A stretch of DNA of 64,000 nucleotides from contig CAMCXF010000011.1 of the NCBI GenBank assembly GCA_945883235.1, positions 1 through 64,000 on the forward strand. The letters run 5' to 3'. Shown here piece by piece: positions 1 to 8,581 of this stretch (its first letter is position 1; the number at the start of each line of letters is the position of its first letter). This DNA comes from Phenylobacterium deserti. Its GTDB lineage: Bacteria > Pseudomonadota > Alphaproteobacteria > Caulobacterales > Caulobacteraceae. Position numbers and translations under genes: made by a program. The notes beneath the pieces were generated by a model that saw only the letters and a list, made by a program, of their open reading frames with translations, had not been told where the DNA came from and did not search any database.

Positions 1-1
1 G

Positions 2-115
2 GACTACGACGCCATCCTCGACGCCGTCTGCGATGCCTGGAACCGCCTCATCGCCGAGCCAGACCGCATCCAATCCCTCGGATCACGACAATGGGCCAGC
101 TGCGGTGGAGCTTAA
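2..115 (+). CDS. IS630-family transposase, C-terminal fragment (cut by window start)
   Basis: The first 37 codons encode the tail of a DDE transposase of the IS630 type, recognisable from the DYDAILDAVCDAWNRLIAEP stretch followed by DRIQSLGSRQWA, which is the usual C-terminus of these proteins in alphaproteobacteria. The catalytic part lies upstream of the window. The TAA stop at 113-115 overlaps, on the other strand, the stop codon of the leftward recombinase gene, so the insertion sequence ends within or very near that gene. Whether the element is intact cannot be seen. Confidence 0.8.
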   Translation, partial: DYDAILDAVCDAWNRLIAEPDRIQSLGSRQWASCGGA

Positions 116-681
116 GGGCGGTTGGTATAAGTGCTTACCTCTGATGTGGGCTGTCCGCGCTTGCTGCCGGACAGCAAGGCCGTGATTTCGTTCGGCGACA
201 GCCGGAATAGCAATCCAATCTCACGCACTCCATAGCCGCGTCGATGCATGTCACGGGCGAACTTGAGTTGATGGGGGGTCAGCAGGGGCTCGATGGCGCG
301 CGCGCGGCGGCGGGTTGGCGTGCGTGAGGGATGGCGCTCCTCGAAGTCCGCAAGCAACGCCAGTACCCGCGGCGTTGGCTGTTCGGGTTCCAGAATGTCA
401 GCCGTCTCGCCCCCCAGAATCCAGAGCGACACACCGACGTCGCAGAAGCCGCGCGTCAGTCTTACGAGGTCGCCGATCGAGGCGTCAAAGGCGTCCAGGC
501 TATGGACGACCACCTCGTCACCCGCCTTCAACCGCTCCAGTAGCGGCAACAGACGGCTTTGTCCTGCGGCGGCGTGCGCGCGCTCCTCAAAGATCGCCTG
601 GCAGCCAAACTCCTCGGCCTTCCGCCGTTGATCCTCGATGACCGGTAGTCGGGGCGATGAACGGATGACGCCGTATCGCAT
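112..681 (-). CDS. Degenerate serine recombinase (resolvase-like) with C-terminal HTH
   Basis: This 189-residue protein has the resolvase/invertase N-terminal fold pattern: a YGVIRSS start, a QRRKAEEFGCQAIFEE segment, LKAGDEVVVHSLDAF, and DLVRLTRGFCDVGVSL. A helix-turn-helix-like tail follows (LTPHQLKFARDMHRRGYGVREIG). The active site looks lost. The LDRLxR motif of active enzymes reads LDAFDAS, so both arginines are alanine, and the usual YxRVS serine motif is shifted. It is therefore probably a DNA-binding relic or a non-catalytic family member. The ATG at 681 was chosen because GAGG lies about 9 bases upstream; longer in-frame starts lack this and family similarity. The last residues may be encoded by the end of the adjacent IS630 element. 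Confidence 0.65.
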   Translation of the reverse strand: MRYGVIRSSPRLPVIEDQRRKAEEFGCQAIFEERAHAAAGQSRLLPLLERLKAGDEVVVHSLDAFDASIGDLVRLTRGFCDVGVSLWILGGETADILEPEQPTPRVLALLADFEERHPSRTPTRRRARAIEPLLTPHQLKFARDMHRRGYGVREIGLLFRLSPNEITALLSGSKRGQPTSEVSTYTNRP

Positions 682-931
682 TCCGCAAATCCCTCGTGCC
701 AAACCAGCGCGGAACGGACGGAAGGTCACGTGTGGCCAGTCGTTGCTGGAACTATGCGGGCTCAACAAGACAGTACGATGACTTCAACACAACCGAGTGA
801 TGACAGCGCGATTTTTGCAAAAAAATGCGCGAACGGTCACACAACTGTCGTAAAAGCATTGCGTGTCTCCAATAATGTGGGAAGTTTCTCCTAACGAAGC
901 GGCCCAAGGCCGCGAGAGTGGAGGAAATACG

Positions 932-1225
932 ATGCGTACTTTGATCTGCGTGCTTGCCTTGGCTGCCATGTCGGCGTTGCCGGCTTTTGCGGAACAAGCC
1001 ACCAGTGTGGCGTCCCGCGCGTCGGACGCATCTGCCCGGGCCGCGCGAACGGTCTATGTCTGCGACGCCTCAGCGATGACAAAACGCGCTTTCGCCCGTC
1101 AGTTCGGATCCGTTGAGTTCGTGAAGGCCGAAGCGGTTGTCGCCAAGGGCGAGACCTGGAGTTCGCCGAAGTGTATGACGGCCAATGAAGCTCGCCGCCT
1201 AAAACAGCTGGCAAGCCTGCGCTAG
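932..1225 (+). CDS. Small secreted protein, function unknown
   Basis: A 97-residue protein with a clear Sec signal peptide (MRTLICVLALAAMSALPAFA, cleavage after AFA) is preceded by GGAGG seven bases before the ATG, which fixes the start. The mature part is short, alanine-rich at first, and holds two cysteines (YVCDAS and PKCMT) that could form a disulfide in the periplasm. I do not recognise a domain. It is convergent with the lytic transglycosylase, whose stop lies only nine bases away. Confidence 0.6.
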   Translation: MRTLICVLALAAMSALPAFAEQATSVASRASDASARAARTVYVCDASAMTKRAFARQFGSVEFVKAEAVVAKGETWSSPKCMTANEARRLKQLASLR

Positions 1226-1234
1226 CTGCGTTGT

Positions 1235-1834
1235 CTAACGTCCGGTCCCCACCGAGAGTTGCGGGGCGGTAAGCGCAAGGCGGGCCATGATCGCCCGGAC
1301 ATAAGACTGCGTCTCGGCATAGGGTGGGATGCCGCCATGTCGGGCGACGGCTTCGGGACCGGCGTTGTAGGCGGCCAGTGCCAGCCTCAGATCACCGAAC
1401 CGGCTGATCTGTTGGGATAAATAGGCGACCCCGCCTTCGATATTGCCCCTTAGATCCGAGGCATCGACGCCCAGCAGCGCTGCCGTTCCCGGCATCAACT
1501 GCATTACGCCCCGCGCGCCCTTGGGCGAGACGGCAGCCTGGTTGAAGCGCGACTCCTGCCACGCGACGGCCTCGACCACCGTGGCGGGCACGGCATGGCG
1601 GGTGGCCGCTTCCAGTATGGCGGCTGCGATCTGGGCTGAGGTGGGGATCACTACTGGGTCCCTCGGGGCGGCGACGATCAACTGGGCACCCTGATCAGTG
1701 TGCACGCTGGGGCCGGCAAAGGTGGTGACACCGCCATCGTCTCCGATCGCCAGAACCTGAGCATGCACATGAGTTGTGGTGGCCAAGGCCGTGCACAGAC
1801 TGGCTATGCTCAGAATGAGGCGCGCGGTTGACAT
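1235..1834 (-). CDS. Periplasmic lytic transglycosylase (SLT domain)
   Basis: Cleaves the MurNAc-GlcNAc bond of peptidoglycan with anhydro-product formation. The 199-residue protein has a signal peptide (residues 1-25, cleaved near VHA) and then a compact SLT/goose-lysozyme-like domain. The catalytic glutamate is E94 in AWQESRF, followed by GVMQLMPGTA (109-118), AYNAGP (155-160) and the closing ETQSYV motif (174-179). The length fits short, soluble SLT enzymes of alphaproteobacteria that make openings for secretion machines or act as general autolysins. GGAAG upstream of the ATG supports the start. No secretion genes are next to it, so its particular role is open. Confidence 0.88.
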   Translation of the reverse strand: MSTARLILSIASLCTALATTTHVHAQVLAIGDDGGVTTFAGPSVHTDQGAQLIVAAPRDPVVIPTSAQIAAAILEAATRHAVPATVVEAVAWQESRFNQAAVSPKGARGVMQLMPGTAALLGVDASDLRGNIEGGVAYLSQQISRFGDLRLALAAYNAGPEAVARHGGIPPYAETQSYVRAIMARLALTAPQLSVGTGR

Positions 1835-1866
1835 GTTCTGCTTCCAACTAAGATCAACAGATTAGC

Positions 1867-3003
1867 TCATGGGAGGGTACCGGGACCATACAACTTCGAC
1901 GTCCCGGTAATCGGGGCATCCAGGGGCTGGTCGAACAGACTCGATGTGGGTGTCGGGTCGTCGGGCGCGCCATCCTGCGGCAAGGCTTTCGTCTCGCTTG
2001 CCGGGAGTGGTGCCAGCGATTTGCCGGCGCGGCTGGCGACGACCATCGCCTTGACGGCAGCGATGACAACCTCGGGCCGGGCGATCATCACCAGGTGTGG
2101 CGAGACCACGGTAGTCTGGAAGCCGTGTCGAGAGTTACCTGCGATCTGCTGATGTTGCGCTTCCCAGATCGATATTGGCGGACCGAACGGAACCAATGGT
2201 GCGGCACCCGCCGTCTCGGAGGCGGTGATCACGTAGGCAGGAACGTCGCTCAATACCCCGCCGATACGATCGACCTGTTCGGATGTACTGCCGAAAATGT
2301 TGTCCAGTTCCGACAGCTGGCCCCGCCATTTCGCTGGTCGCTGTGCCAACTCGATCTCATTTGCGCTGGCTTGAGGTGACAGGCAGCCAGTCCAGACTGG
2401 ATCCTTGATTTCGGGTCGAGGTGTCGACTCCGAAACGGCACCGCACCGGACGAGCCTTCGACGCATGCCGTCCAGGCCATCACCTTGTGGGCGCGGTGCA
2501 CGGCGCTCTACGGTAGGATCCAGCAATACCAAGCCGGAAATCTGGCCGGGACGGCGCGCTGCAAAGATCCGCCCATAGAGGCCGCCAGCGGAATGGCCCA
2601 CAACGATGAACGGACCTGGGATGCGGGCGGCCTCAAGTGCCAGATCAAGGTCTCGCGCGATGCTCGCTCCGTCACGTGGCAGGGGGCCAGGATCACTGGA
2701 GCCATACCCTGCGCGGTCATAGGCGCAGACCCGCGTGAGGCGCGACAAGGCTGGCTGTACCTTGTACCAGGCCCCGGAGTCAGCGCCGAAACCAGACTCA
2801 AGCAGTACCGTCGGACTTCCCCGTCCGGAGCACCGCAGGTTTAGCTTGCGCCCGTCGGGGAGGCTGACGCGGTTTCCCGGCGCGTCGGTTGCGGCCTTAA
2901 CCTCGCCCGCGTCGCTGCACGCGGCCAGCCCGAGACACAGCAGGATGACGACGAGAGAGTGCCGGTCGCGCAGCGTCCTAGGTGAGACAGCGGACAGGTT
3001 CAC
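1867..3003 (-). CDS. Alpha/beta hydrolase, predicted lipoprotein
   Basis: A 378-residue hydrolase of the alpha/beta fold. A hydrophobic leader ends in LAAC, a lipobox that would put the lipidated cysteine at residue 29. The core shows the oxyanion/HG-like segment LLESGFGADSGAW, the YDRAGYGSSDPG strand, the nucleophile elbow GHSAGG (Ser about 138) and a LLDPT strand. The catalytic histidine is probably in SPHLVMIARPEVV near the end. I chose the GTG at 3003 because AAGGAA lies nine bases upstream; a GTG eight codons earlier is possible. Substrate unknown: esterase, lipase or haloperoxidase-like activities are all possible. Confidence 0.75.
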   Translation of the reverse strand: MNLSAVSPRTLRDRHSLVVILLCLGLAACSDAGEVKAATDAPGNRVSLPDGRKLNLRCSGRGSPTVLLESGFGADSGAWYKVQPALSRLTRVCAYDRAGYGSSDPGPLPRDGASIARDLDLALEAARIPGPFIVVGHSAGGLYGRIFAARRPGQISGLVLLDPTVERRAPRPQGDGLDGMRRRLVRCGAVSESTPRPEIKDPVWTGCLSPQASANEIELAQRPAKWRGQLSELDNIFGSTSEQVDRIGGVLSDVPAYVITASETAGAAPLVPFGPPISIWEAQHQQIAGNSRHGFQTTVVSPHLVMIARPEVVIAAVKAMVVASRAGKSLAPLPASETKALPQDGAPDDPTPTSSLFDQPLDAPITGTSKLYGPGTLP

Positions 3004-3205
3004 GTCGGCAGGTTCCTTTCTGTGCACATCGCGGCTCGGAGATTGACGGGTACCAAAACAATGTTCCGTTTGATGCGCTCAAGCGGCACGGACTTTGCTT
3101 CTGTCGCGGCAGTGTCGACCTTGTGTTGACCGATGGCACGGTGCACCGGCAAAATGCTGGTGAACATCCTGACCGTGTAGCAGGACGTATGGAAAGAGGG
3201 CATCG

Positions 3206-3472
3206 GTGGATCCTGTCTATGATTGGATCACCGTGGCGATCTTCGGCGGCCTGGTGGTGCTATTTCTGCATCGCTCTGTTCAACCCGGTGACCCTCAGGA
3301 CACCATTCTGCACTATCTGCCGCCGGCGGTAGGCTGTGCTGTGGCGAACTGGCTGGGCAACCCGCCGCAGAATCAGGGGCTGTTCTCATTCCTGATGGTT
3401 GTTGTGGTCGTGCTCTATGTGATCCAGGTCCTGAAACCCTTCGGCCTCGGCTTCAAATTCCCCAAGCGCTAA
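3206..3472 (+). CDS. Small membrane protein resembling the XrtV sorting-system accessory protein
   Basis: An 88-residue protein with at least two membrane segments (about residues 8-22 and 61-78) joined by a conserved-looking loop, DTILHYLPPAVGCAVANWLGN. From memory the YDW-TVAIFGGLVVLFLHRS start matches the small accessory protein found near exosortase V (XrtV) genes in sphingomonads and Caulobacterales. I cannot verify this by search. It begins with GTG after GAAAGAGGG. No exosortase is in the window, but a polysaccharide locus starts 1 kb downstream, which is the usual context for exosortase systems. Its last four bases overlap the convergent PagL-like gene. Confidence 0.5.
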   Translation: MDPVYDWITVAIFGGLVVLFLHRSVQPGDPQDTILHYLPPAVGCAVANWLGNPPQNQGLFSFLMVVVVVLYVIQVLKPFGLGFKFPKR

Positions 3473-4122
3473 CGATCCTGTCCATATCGATACAAGAGCC
3501 TCAGACCCACATCTCCGACGCCCGGATTGTATGAGCCGGCCAGTCGGGCATGGCTGAGGTGGATCCAGGACAGTTCCAACGATAGTCGACGGTTGGCCTT
3601 CCAGCCGACCGAGAGCTCTGGCTCAAACAGCACCCGTGAGCCCAGGTCCAGCCGAATCCGCCGATCTTCTAGGCGACTAAGCCGTTCCTGCGGGGAGAGC
3701 CCTGGGGCGTTGGGCGACGGCAGATTTATCCGCCCGTCGTGGATCGCAATACCGATGCCTGGTTGAACGTAAAATCGCTCGTTCAGGTCGAAACGCCAGG
3801 CCAGCCCGGTGGCCGCGTAGCTGGTCTCGCCAGCGGTGTTCACGCCCACCAGCAAATGGACGCGCGGTTTGCCAAAGAACGCCAGTTCATCCAGCGCAGT
3901 GGTCCGCGCGCCAACGACGATCTGGGTGCCGTTTTCGAACTTGCCATAGGAAATGCCGTCGTCCACATCGTGGACATAGGCCCCGACAAAGGCTTCTCCT
4001 GCTTGTGCTGAACCGCACGCAATGCCCAAGAGTAATGATCCTGCAGCGATGGCCGCATGCGGCAGCGCAGCGTTCAATTTAATGCGGCTACGGTGATTTG
4101 AAGAAAGCACGACTTTCACCAC
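3469..4122 (-). CDS. PagL-like lipid A deacylase (acyloxyacyl hydrolase), outer membrane
   Basis: A 217-residue protein with a signal peptide (about 1-41, ending SAQA) and alternating beta-barrel-like strands. Near the C-terminus, WIHLSHARLAG followed by NPGVGDVGLRLLYRYG matches the PagL active-site region, where His and Ser (here H188 and S190) act with an acidic residue to remove the 3-O-acyl chain of lipid A. The size and position of these residues fit the family, although the usual Asn after Ser is His here. It would modify lipopolysaccharide in the outer membrane. The start is GTG; a later start inside the leader is possible. Confidence 0.68.
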   Translation of the reverse strand: MVKVVLSSNHRSRIKLNAALPHAAIAAGSLLLGIACGSAQAGEAFVGAYVHDVDDGISYGKFENGTQIVVGARTTALDELAFFGKPRVHLLVGVNTAGETSYAATGLAWRFDLNERFYVQPGIGIAIHDGRINLPSPNAPGLSPQERLSRLEDRRIRLDLGSRVLFEPELSVGWKANRRLSLELSWIHLSHARLAGSYNPGVGDVGLRLLYRYGQDR

Positions 4123-4213
4123 CGTCGATCATAATCAATGAAGCAGTAAAGATAGGAAATCTTGTTGCTGAATCGCATGGGAAGCGTCCTGGCGGTGATT
4201 GAACAAGGCTTCA

Positions 4214-4942
4214 TCAAGATTTTGTTCTAGCTACGACCAACAGCGAGATGCCGAAAGGCAAAACCGTGTGTCGAAGCAGAAAGGCCTCCGACGCAAACGC
4301 GCGCTCCAGCAGGGAATTGACCACCCTTGACGGCATCGCGTCGTCTGCACGCCCAGATATTTCTCCGAAATGCAATGCACGCAGAACCGCGATCACGGGG
4401 AAAAGCACCGAGTTGAAGTACGACACCTTTTCTATTTCAAAGCCGGCATCGCTTATCAGGGCCGTGTAGTCAGCCTTGCGATAGCGGCGTTTGTGGTGGT
4501 GAAGTTCATCATGCCGACTCCACAGCCACGGATGAGCCGGAACTGTGGTAAGGAAAACTCCTCCCGGTTTCAGTAGCTTGCCCAGGGCAGCGACCGAGTT
4601 CGTGTCGTCGTCGAGGTGCTCGATGACGTCGAGCGCCGCGATCAGGTCGAATTTGTTTTCGAAGATCGGAAGTCCATCCGGCAACTTCCCATCCAATACC
4701 GCCCTGCCTGACTTCTCTGCGGCGTAGGCCCTGGATTCAGGGTCGGGTTCAACACCGAAGACACTGCCGAAGCGTGAGAGCATTTCCAGGTTGCCGCCCG
4801 TGCCACATCCAACCTCAAGAATGCTCGCGCCTGGCGGTAGACCCAGCATTGACAGTTGATCGGACAGGATCGCGCGGCGTGCCCGAAACCACCAGTGCGC
4901 GTGCTCAATCGCGCGCATGTTATCGTACACACGGCGATCCAT
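4214..4942 (-). CDS. Class I SAM-dependent methyltransferase
   Basis: This 242-residue protein has a Rossmann methyltransferase core: motif I ILEVGCGTGGN at about residues 41-51, an acidic FGVEPDPES end of strand 2, DLIAALDVIEHLDDD (motif IV) and LLKPGGVFLTTVPA. It lies at the end of a leftward polysaccharide operon, eight bases after the GT2 gene, so its substrate is probably a glycolipid or sugar intermediate. A longer reading with 24 extra residues would run into the upstream gene; the ATG at 4942 avoids overlap and matches the start of the methyltransferase fold. Confidence 0.78.
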   Translation of the reverse strand: MDRRVYDNMRAIEHAHWWFRARRAILSDQLSMLGLPPGASILEVGCGTGGNLEMLSRFGSVFGVEPDPESRAYAAEKSGRAVLDGKLPDGLPIFENKFDLIAALDVIEHLDDDTNSVAALGKLLKPGGVFLTTVPAHPWLWSRHDELHHHKRRYRKADYTALISDAGFEIEKVSYFNSVLFPVIAVLRALHFGEISGRADDAMPSRVVNSLLERAFASEAFLLRHTVLPFGISLLVVARTKS

Positions 4943-4949
4943 TTGGCGC

Positions 4950-5897
4950 TCACAATTGACTGTTACGAAGAATGTAGATCGGTCGCCCCTTGGTCTCCTG
5001 ATAGAGGCGGCCAAGGTACTCGCCCATGACGCCGAAAGCGACCATTTGAAACGCGAAACAAAACAAGGTCACGACCATCAGAGACGCGTATCCGGGGACG
5101 TCACGTCCCAAGATCAATACGCGGACAATGAGGGCTATTGCCGCGAGACCCGCGAGGGCGGCAGCAGATAGACCAACCACTGTCCAGATTCGAAGCGGAG
5201 CCGTTGAAAACGAAGTGATCCCGTCGAGAGCCAGTCGCCAAAGCGCAGGCGACGCCCACGACGAATTGCCCGCCGCTCTCGCAGGACGGATGTAAGGAAT
5301 GCCAATCTGCTTGAAACCGACCCACGCAAACAGACCCTTGTTGAAGCGATTGCGCTCGGGAAGGCGGCGCAATGCCTCTACGACTTGACGATCCATAAGG
5401 CGAAAGTCGCCTGTATCGGCCGGAATTGGAAAGTCTGAAAGCTTGTTGAATACCCGGTAGAACCCGTTTGCTGTAACGCGCTTCGCAACTCCGTCAGAGG
5501 CTCGATCTGACCGAATCCCATATACAACATCATAGCCTTGCTCCCACAACTGGACGAACTCGATCAACAGTTCTGGCGGATCCTGCAGGTCTGCATCGAG
5601 GGGAACGATCAAGTCGCCATGGGTGCTGTCGAGACCCGCAGTCAGCGCGGCTTCCTTTCCGAAATTCCGTGCGAGCGACAGGACCCGTAGGCGAATGTCA
5701 GTCCTGGCCCGCTCTTCCAGAAGTTCCAACGTCGCGTCTGTGCTGCCATCGTCGACGCAGACAATCTCGGTCTCCAGGCCTAGCAATCCTGTGACGTCAT
5801 CAATGCGGGCAAACAGCATATCGAGTACTTCTGCCTCGTTGTGCATTGGGATGACGAGCGACAGCTTTGTGCCAATGCGGGAACGAGATGTCGTCAT
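4950..5897 (-). CDS. GT2 polyprenyl-phosphate glycosyltransferase (GtrB/DPM1-like)
   Basis: Transfers a sugar from a nucleotide donor to undecaprenyl phosphate at the inner membrane. The GT-A domain has LSLVIPMHNEAEVL, IVCVDDGSTDAT and the DAD metal site (about residues 101-103 in LDADLQDPPE). ADTGDFRLMDR and FAWVGFKQ follow. Two membrane spans (about 235-295) and a short cytoplasmic tail end the protein, the GtrB architecture. Two ATGs are possible, 5921 and 5897. I took the latter because it gives the normal short leader before the first strand and avoids overlap with the stop of the upstream gene at 5927. Confidence 0.85.
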   Translation of the reverse strand: MTTSRSRIGTKLSLVIPMHNEAEVLDMLFARIDDVTGLLGLETEIVCVDDGSTDATLELLEERARTDIRLRVLSLARNFGKEAALTAGLDSTHGDLIVPLDADLQDPPELLIEFVQLWEQGYDVVYGIRSDRASDGVAKRVTANGFYRVFNKLSDFPIPADTGDFRLMDRQVVEALRRLPERNRFNKGLFAWVGFKQIGIPYIRPARAAGNSSWASPALWRLALDGITSFSTAPLRIWTVVGLSAAALAGLAAIALIVRVLILGRDVPGYASLMVVTLFCFAFQMVAFGVMGEYLGRLYQETKGRPIYILRNSQL

Positions 5898-5926
5898 AGT
5901 CTTGGGTCCATGTCCGGGCATTACGA

Positions 5927-7402
5927 TTAACGCACGCCTTGCGAGTCTCCCAACAAGCACGGCGCGGTGCGCAGGATGATGGCGATATCCATCCAGAACG
6001 ATTGACGTTCCACATATTCCAGGTCCAGCGCAACACGCCTACGGACGTCCTCGGCGGTATCCACCGGGCCACGAGAACCATTGACGGCCGCCCAACCGGT
6101 CAAGCCCGGCTTGATGCGGTGGCGGTGAGCGTAGGATTCCACCAGCTTGCTGGCCTCCGCACCACCGCTCAGCATGCCGATGGCGTGCGGCCGAGGACCG
6201 ACAATCGACATTTCACCGCTGATGATATTGAAGATTTGCGGCAGCTCATCCACGCTGGTCTTGCGGATGAAACGACCGACCCGGGTTACCCGATCATCGT
6301 CAGCGCTCACCTGACGGGCCGCTGAGAAGTCGGATGCTTCGACACGCATCGACCGGAATTTCCAGACCACGATTTCCTCGTTCATGTAGCCGTGGCGTCG
6401 CTGGCGGAAGAATATCGGTCCGCGGCTGTCCAGCCGGATCGCAACGGCGACCGTCGCCATCAGTGGGGCCAGAGCAATAAGGCCGGCGACGCTGAGGACA
6501 AGATCCAGCGCGCGCTTGGCGGCCATGTAGCCGGAACGCTGCCGCGTCCCACTAAGCTGCAAGAGATCAAAATTGGCAATACGACCGATAGCCTGGGTGG
6601 CCTGGTCGTCATCGGCGTCTTCAAGCAATAGAGAGATGGGGTTGGGAATGGGTGCCAGGCGCTGGATCAACTGCGCGATACGGGCGTTGGCCTTGGCCGG
6701 TACGGTGATGACGATCCGGTCTGCAAACGGCAGGATGCGGTGGTCAATCAAGTCGCTGGTTTTCCCCAGAACTGGCACGCCACGGATGTCAGGCCCGACA
6801 CGGTCGCGGCGGTCATCAAAGATGCCGAGAATGTTGACGTCGCGTGTGCGCATTGCGCGACGGATCAGACGCTCCGCAGCCGGGGTGCCACCGACAATGA
6901 TCAGGTTGGGGGTAAGTCGGCCCTGGCGTTTCAAGTGGCCCAGCACAGCACCCCAGCCCAGATGTGTGCAGCAGAGCGCGATGGCTGCTGCCGTGGACCA
7001 GGCGGCGAAGCCGAGCGCGGGGAATGCGGGGTTCAGGAGGCCGCTCAAAGTGCCAGCCCCGCCACCCGCCGCCAGTGCAGCAATCAGCAAACGCCCAAAG
7101 CGCCGGCGCGACCGTTCCTGCGAACGCATGGTGTATGCGCTGGTGGTGACCAACAGGAGAAGCGCCAGCATCGGTGCACCCAGCCACATTGCCTGGGGCA
7201 ATGGCATGACAAGACCGGCGGCAAGAGATGCGAAGGCCAGTCCGACCGCGTCGCCGAACTGAAACAGTCGCGCCAGGCCCGGCCCAGACGCGCGGGCGCG
7301 AGCGCTTTGCATGTGGTCCGGGCGCAGGGGTCCACGCCGACTCTGCGGTCTTGCGTCGTCTCCTGGTGCAACCGCGCGGTGCGCGCCAGTATCGTCCGCC
7401 AT
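5927..7402 (-). CDS. Polyprenyl glycosylphosphotransferase, WcaJ/PssY-type initiating enzyme
   Basis: Starts exopolysaccharide repeat-unit synthesis by moving a sugar-1-phosphate from UDP-sugar to undecaprenyl phosphate. The 491-residue protein has the long form: several N-terminal membrane helices, a central Rossmann-like CoA-binding-type domain ([17 protein letters not shown], residues about 165-280), and a C-terminal catalytic domain. The catalytic domain contains [45 protein letters not shown] and [12 protein letters not shown]. It sits in an operon with two shorter enzymes that carry only the catalytic domain. The exact sugar (glucose or galactose) cannot be read. Confidence 0.88.
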   Translation of the reverse strand: MADDTGAHRAVAPGDDARPQSRRGPLRPDHMQSARARASGPGLARLFQFGDAVGLAFASLAAGLVMPLPQAMWLGAPMLALLLLVTTSAYTMRSQERSRRRFGRLLIAALAAGGGAGTLSGLLNPAFPALGFAAWSTAAAIALCCTHLGWGAVLGHLKRQGRLTPNLIIVGGTPAAERLIRRAMRTRDVNILGIFDDRRDRVGPDIRGVPVLGKTSDLIDHRILPFADRIVITVPAKANARIAQLIQRLAPIPNPISLLLEDADDDQATQAIGRIANFDLLQLSGTRQRSGYMAAKRALDLVLSVAGLIALAPLMATVAVAIRLDSRGPIFFRQRRHGYMNEEIVVWKFRSMRVEASDFSAARQVSADDDRVTRVGRFIRKTSVDELPQIFNIISGEMSIVGPRPHAIGMLSGGAEASKLVESYAHRHRIKPGLTGWAAVNGSRGPVDTAEDVRRRVALDLEYVERQSFWMDIAIILRTAPCLLGDSQGVR

Positions 7403-7473
7403 TCTGGCTGTCCCTGCTTTTCTCGTGAGGCAGGCTAGGGCCCGGGGCTGACAGATCGGTTAAGAGGGCGGCA

Positions 7474-8184
7474 TCAGTAGGCGCGTGTGTCCGAAAAAAT
7501 CAGGGGAAGGGTGCGCAGGATGATTTTGATGTCCAAGGCAAAGGACCACGTGTCGATGTATTCGTTGTCGGCTTCAACGCGGTCAATGATCGCCTGCAGT
7601 TCCTTCACCTCGCCGCGGAACCCGCACACGGCCGCATAACCCGTCAGACCGGGACGGGCACGGAAACGGCGGTCATAACCGGGGGCCAGCTTCCCCCAGG
7701 TTTCGTCGTGGGCAACGGCGTGCGGTCGGGGTCCGATGAGCGACATTTCCCCCCGCAGGACGTTGAGCAGCTGAGGCAGCTCGTCGAGACTGAATTTGCG
7801 AAGGATCGCACCTAGTGCGGTGATCCGCGTATCGTCGCGTGTCGCCTGACGTACGACGTCGCCATCTTCGGCGACCGTCATGGTGCGGAACTTGAAGACC
7901 GTGAAAATCGCGCCGTTGAGGCCCGTACGGCGCTGGCGGAAAAGGGCAGGGCCGCGGCTTTCCAGCTTCACCAGCATAGCAATGGTCAACAGTAGCGGCA
8001 GAAAGAACAGCAGCGCTCCGAAGGACATGATCGCATCAAACGCGCGCTTGAAACGGCTCGTGGCAACTGGTGCCTCCAGCTGCACATGGGCTGCAACCGC
8101 CACTGGCGCAGGCTGGGACGCCAGACATTCCGACGTCCAGTTTCTGTTCTCGCTATGAGCGCGAAGTTCTACCAGCTTATGCAA
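7474..8184 (-). CDS. Short-form sugar transferase (phosphoglycosyl transferase domain only)
   Basis: A 236-residue protein with a variable 45-residue leader, one reentrant or membrane helix (KRAFDAIMSFGALLFFLPLL) and the full catalytic domain: ALFRQRRTGLNGAIFTVFKF, SLDELPQLLNVLRGEMSLIG, PRPHAVAHD and FRARPGLTGYAAVCG. It is a close relative of the gene at 8580, ending in IFSDTRAY against IFSDPQAY there. The predicted start is TTG, overlapping the end of the upstream small ORF by eight bases, which suggests coupled translation, though a later start in the leader cannot be excluded. Likely adds a phosphosugar to undecaprenyl phosphate. Confidence 0.85.
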   Translation of the reverse strand: MHKLVELRAHSENRNWTSECLASQPAPVAVAAHVQLEAPVATSRFKRAFDAIMSFGALLFFLPLLLTIAMLVKLESRGPALFRQRRTGLNGAIFTVFKFRTMTVAEDGDVVRQATRDDTRITALGAILRKFSLDELPQLLNVLRGEMSLIGPRPHAVAHDETWGKLAPGYDRRFRARPGLTGYAAVCGFRGEVKELQAIIDRVEADNEYIDTWSFALDIKIILRTLPLIFSDTRAY

Positions 8185-8422
8185 AGCAGGACCTGCGGGC
8201 GGGTCTGGCGGCGCGGCCGAGACCGGTGGGGAAAGTATCCATGGCCTCTACCCTCCTGAGGCGTACCCGGATCCAGCTTGCCTGCCTGTCGATCCCTGCT
8301 GCAATGTGCACACCACCGTCGACAACTTCATCATAGGCATAGCGTTCCACGAAATCACAGGCATCCACCCGGATACTCTCCGCGTCGTCATGGTCTTCAA
8401 AGCGCGTCTCAAATTTGGACAT
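8177..8422 (-). CDS. Small hypothetical protein inside the polysaccharide operon
   Basis: An 81-residue ORF fills most of the space between two sugar transferase genes on the same strand and overlaps the next start by eight bases. The N-terminal half is strongly acidic (FETRFEDHDDAES, then VDACDFVERYAYDEVVDGG) and the C-terminal third is basic and arginine-rich. No family recognised and no good ribosome site seen, so it may be chance. Position and composition favour a real gene slightly. Confidence 0.45.
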   Translation of the reverse strand: MSKFETRFEDHDDAESIRVDACDFVERYAYDEVVDGGVHIAAGIDRQASWIRVRLRRVEAMDTFPTGLGRAARPARRSCFA

Positions 8423-8561
8423 GGCCCCCGAACGTCCTGTCGATCACTTCCTGTTCCAAGCAATTGCCGCGCCAAAGCGACGACCACTCGTAAAGTATGA
8501 TCACAGTCATATTCGTGACTGAGCGGCATCCGGTTGCACACAGGGTTTACAAATTATGAGC

Positions 8562-8581
8562 AAGGCCCGCCGGGCGGGCTT
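8562..8581 (-). terminator. GC-rich hairpin at the 3' end of the first sugar transferase
   Basis: An inverted repeat AAGGCCCG...CGGGCTT overlaps the stop codon of the 8580 gene. There is no T-run after it, so it may be an attenuating hairpin or mRNA end rather than a strong terminator. Confidence 0.3.
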
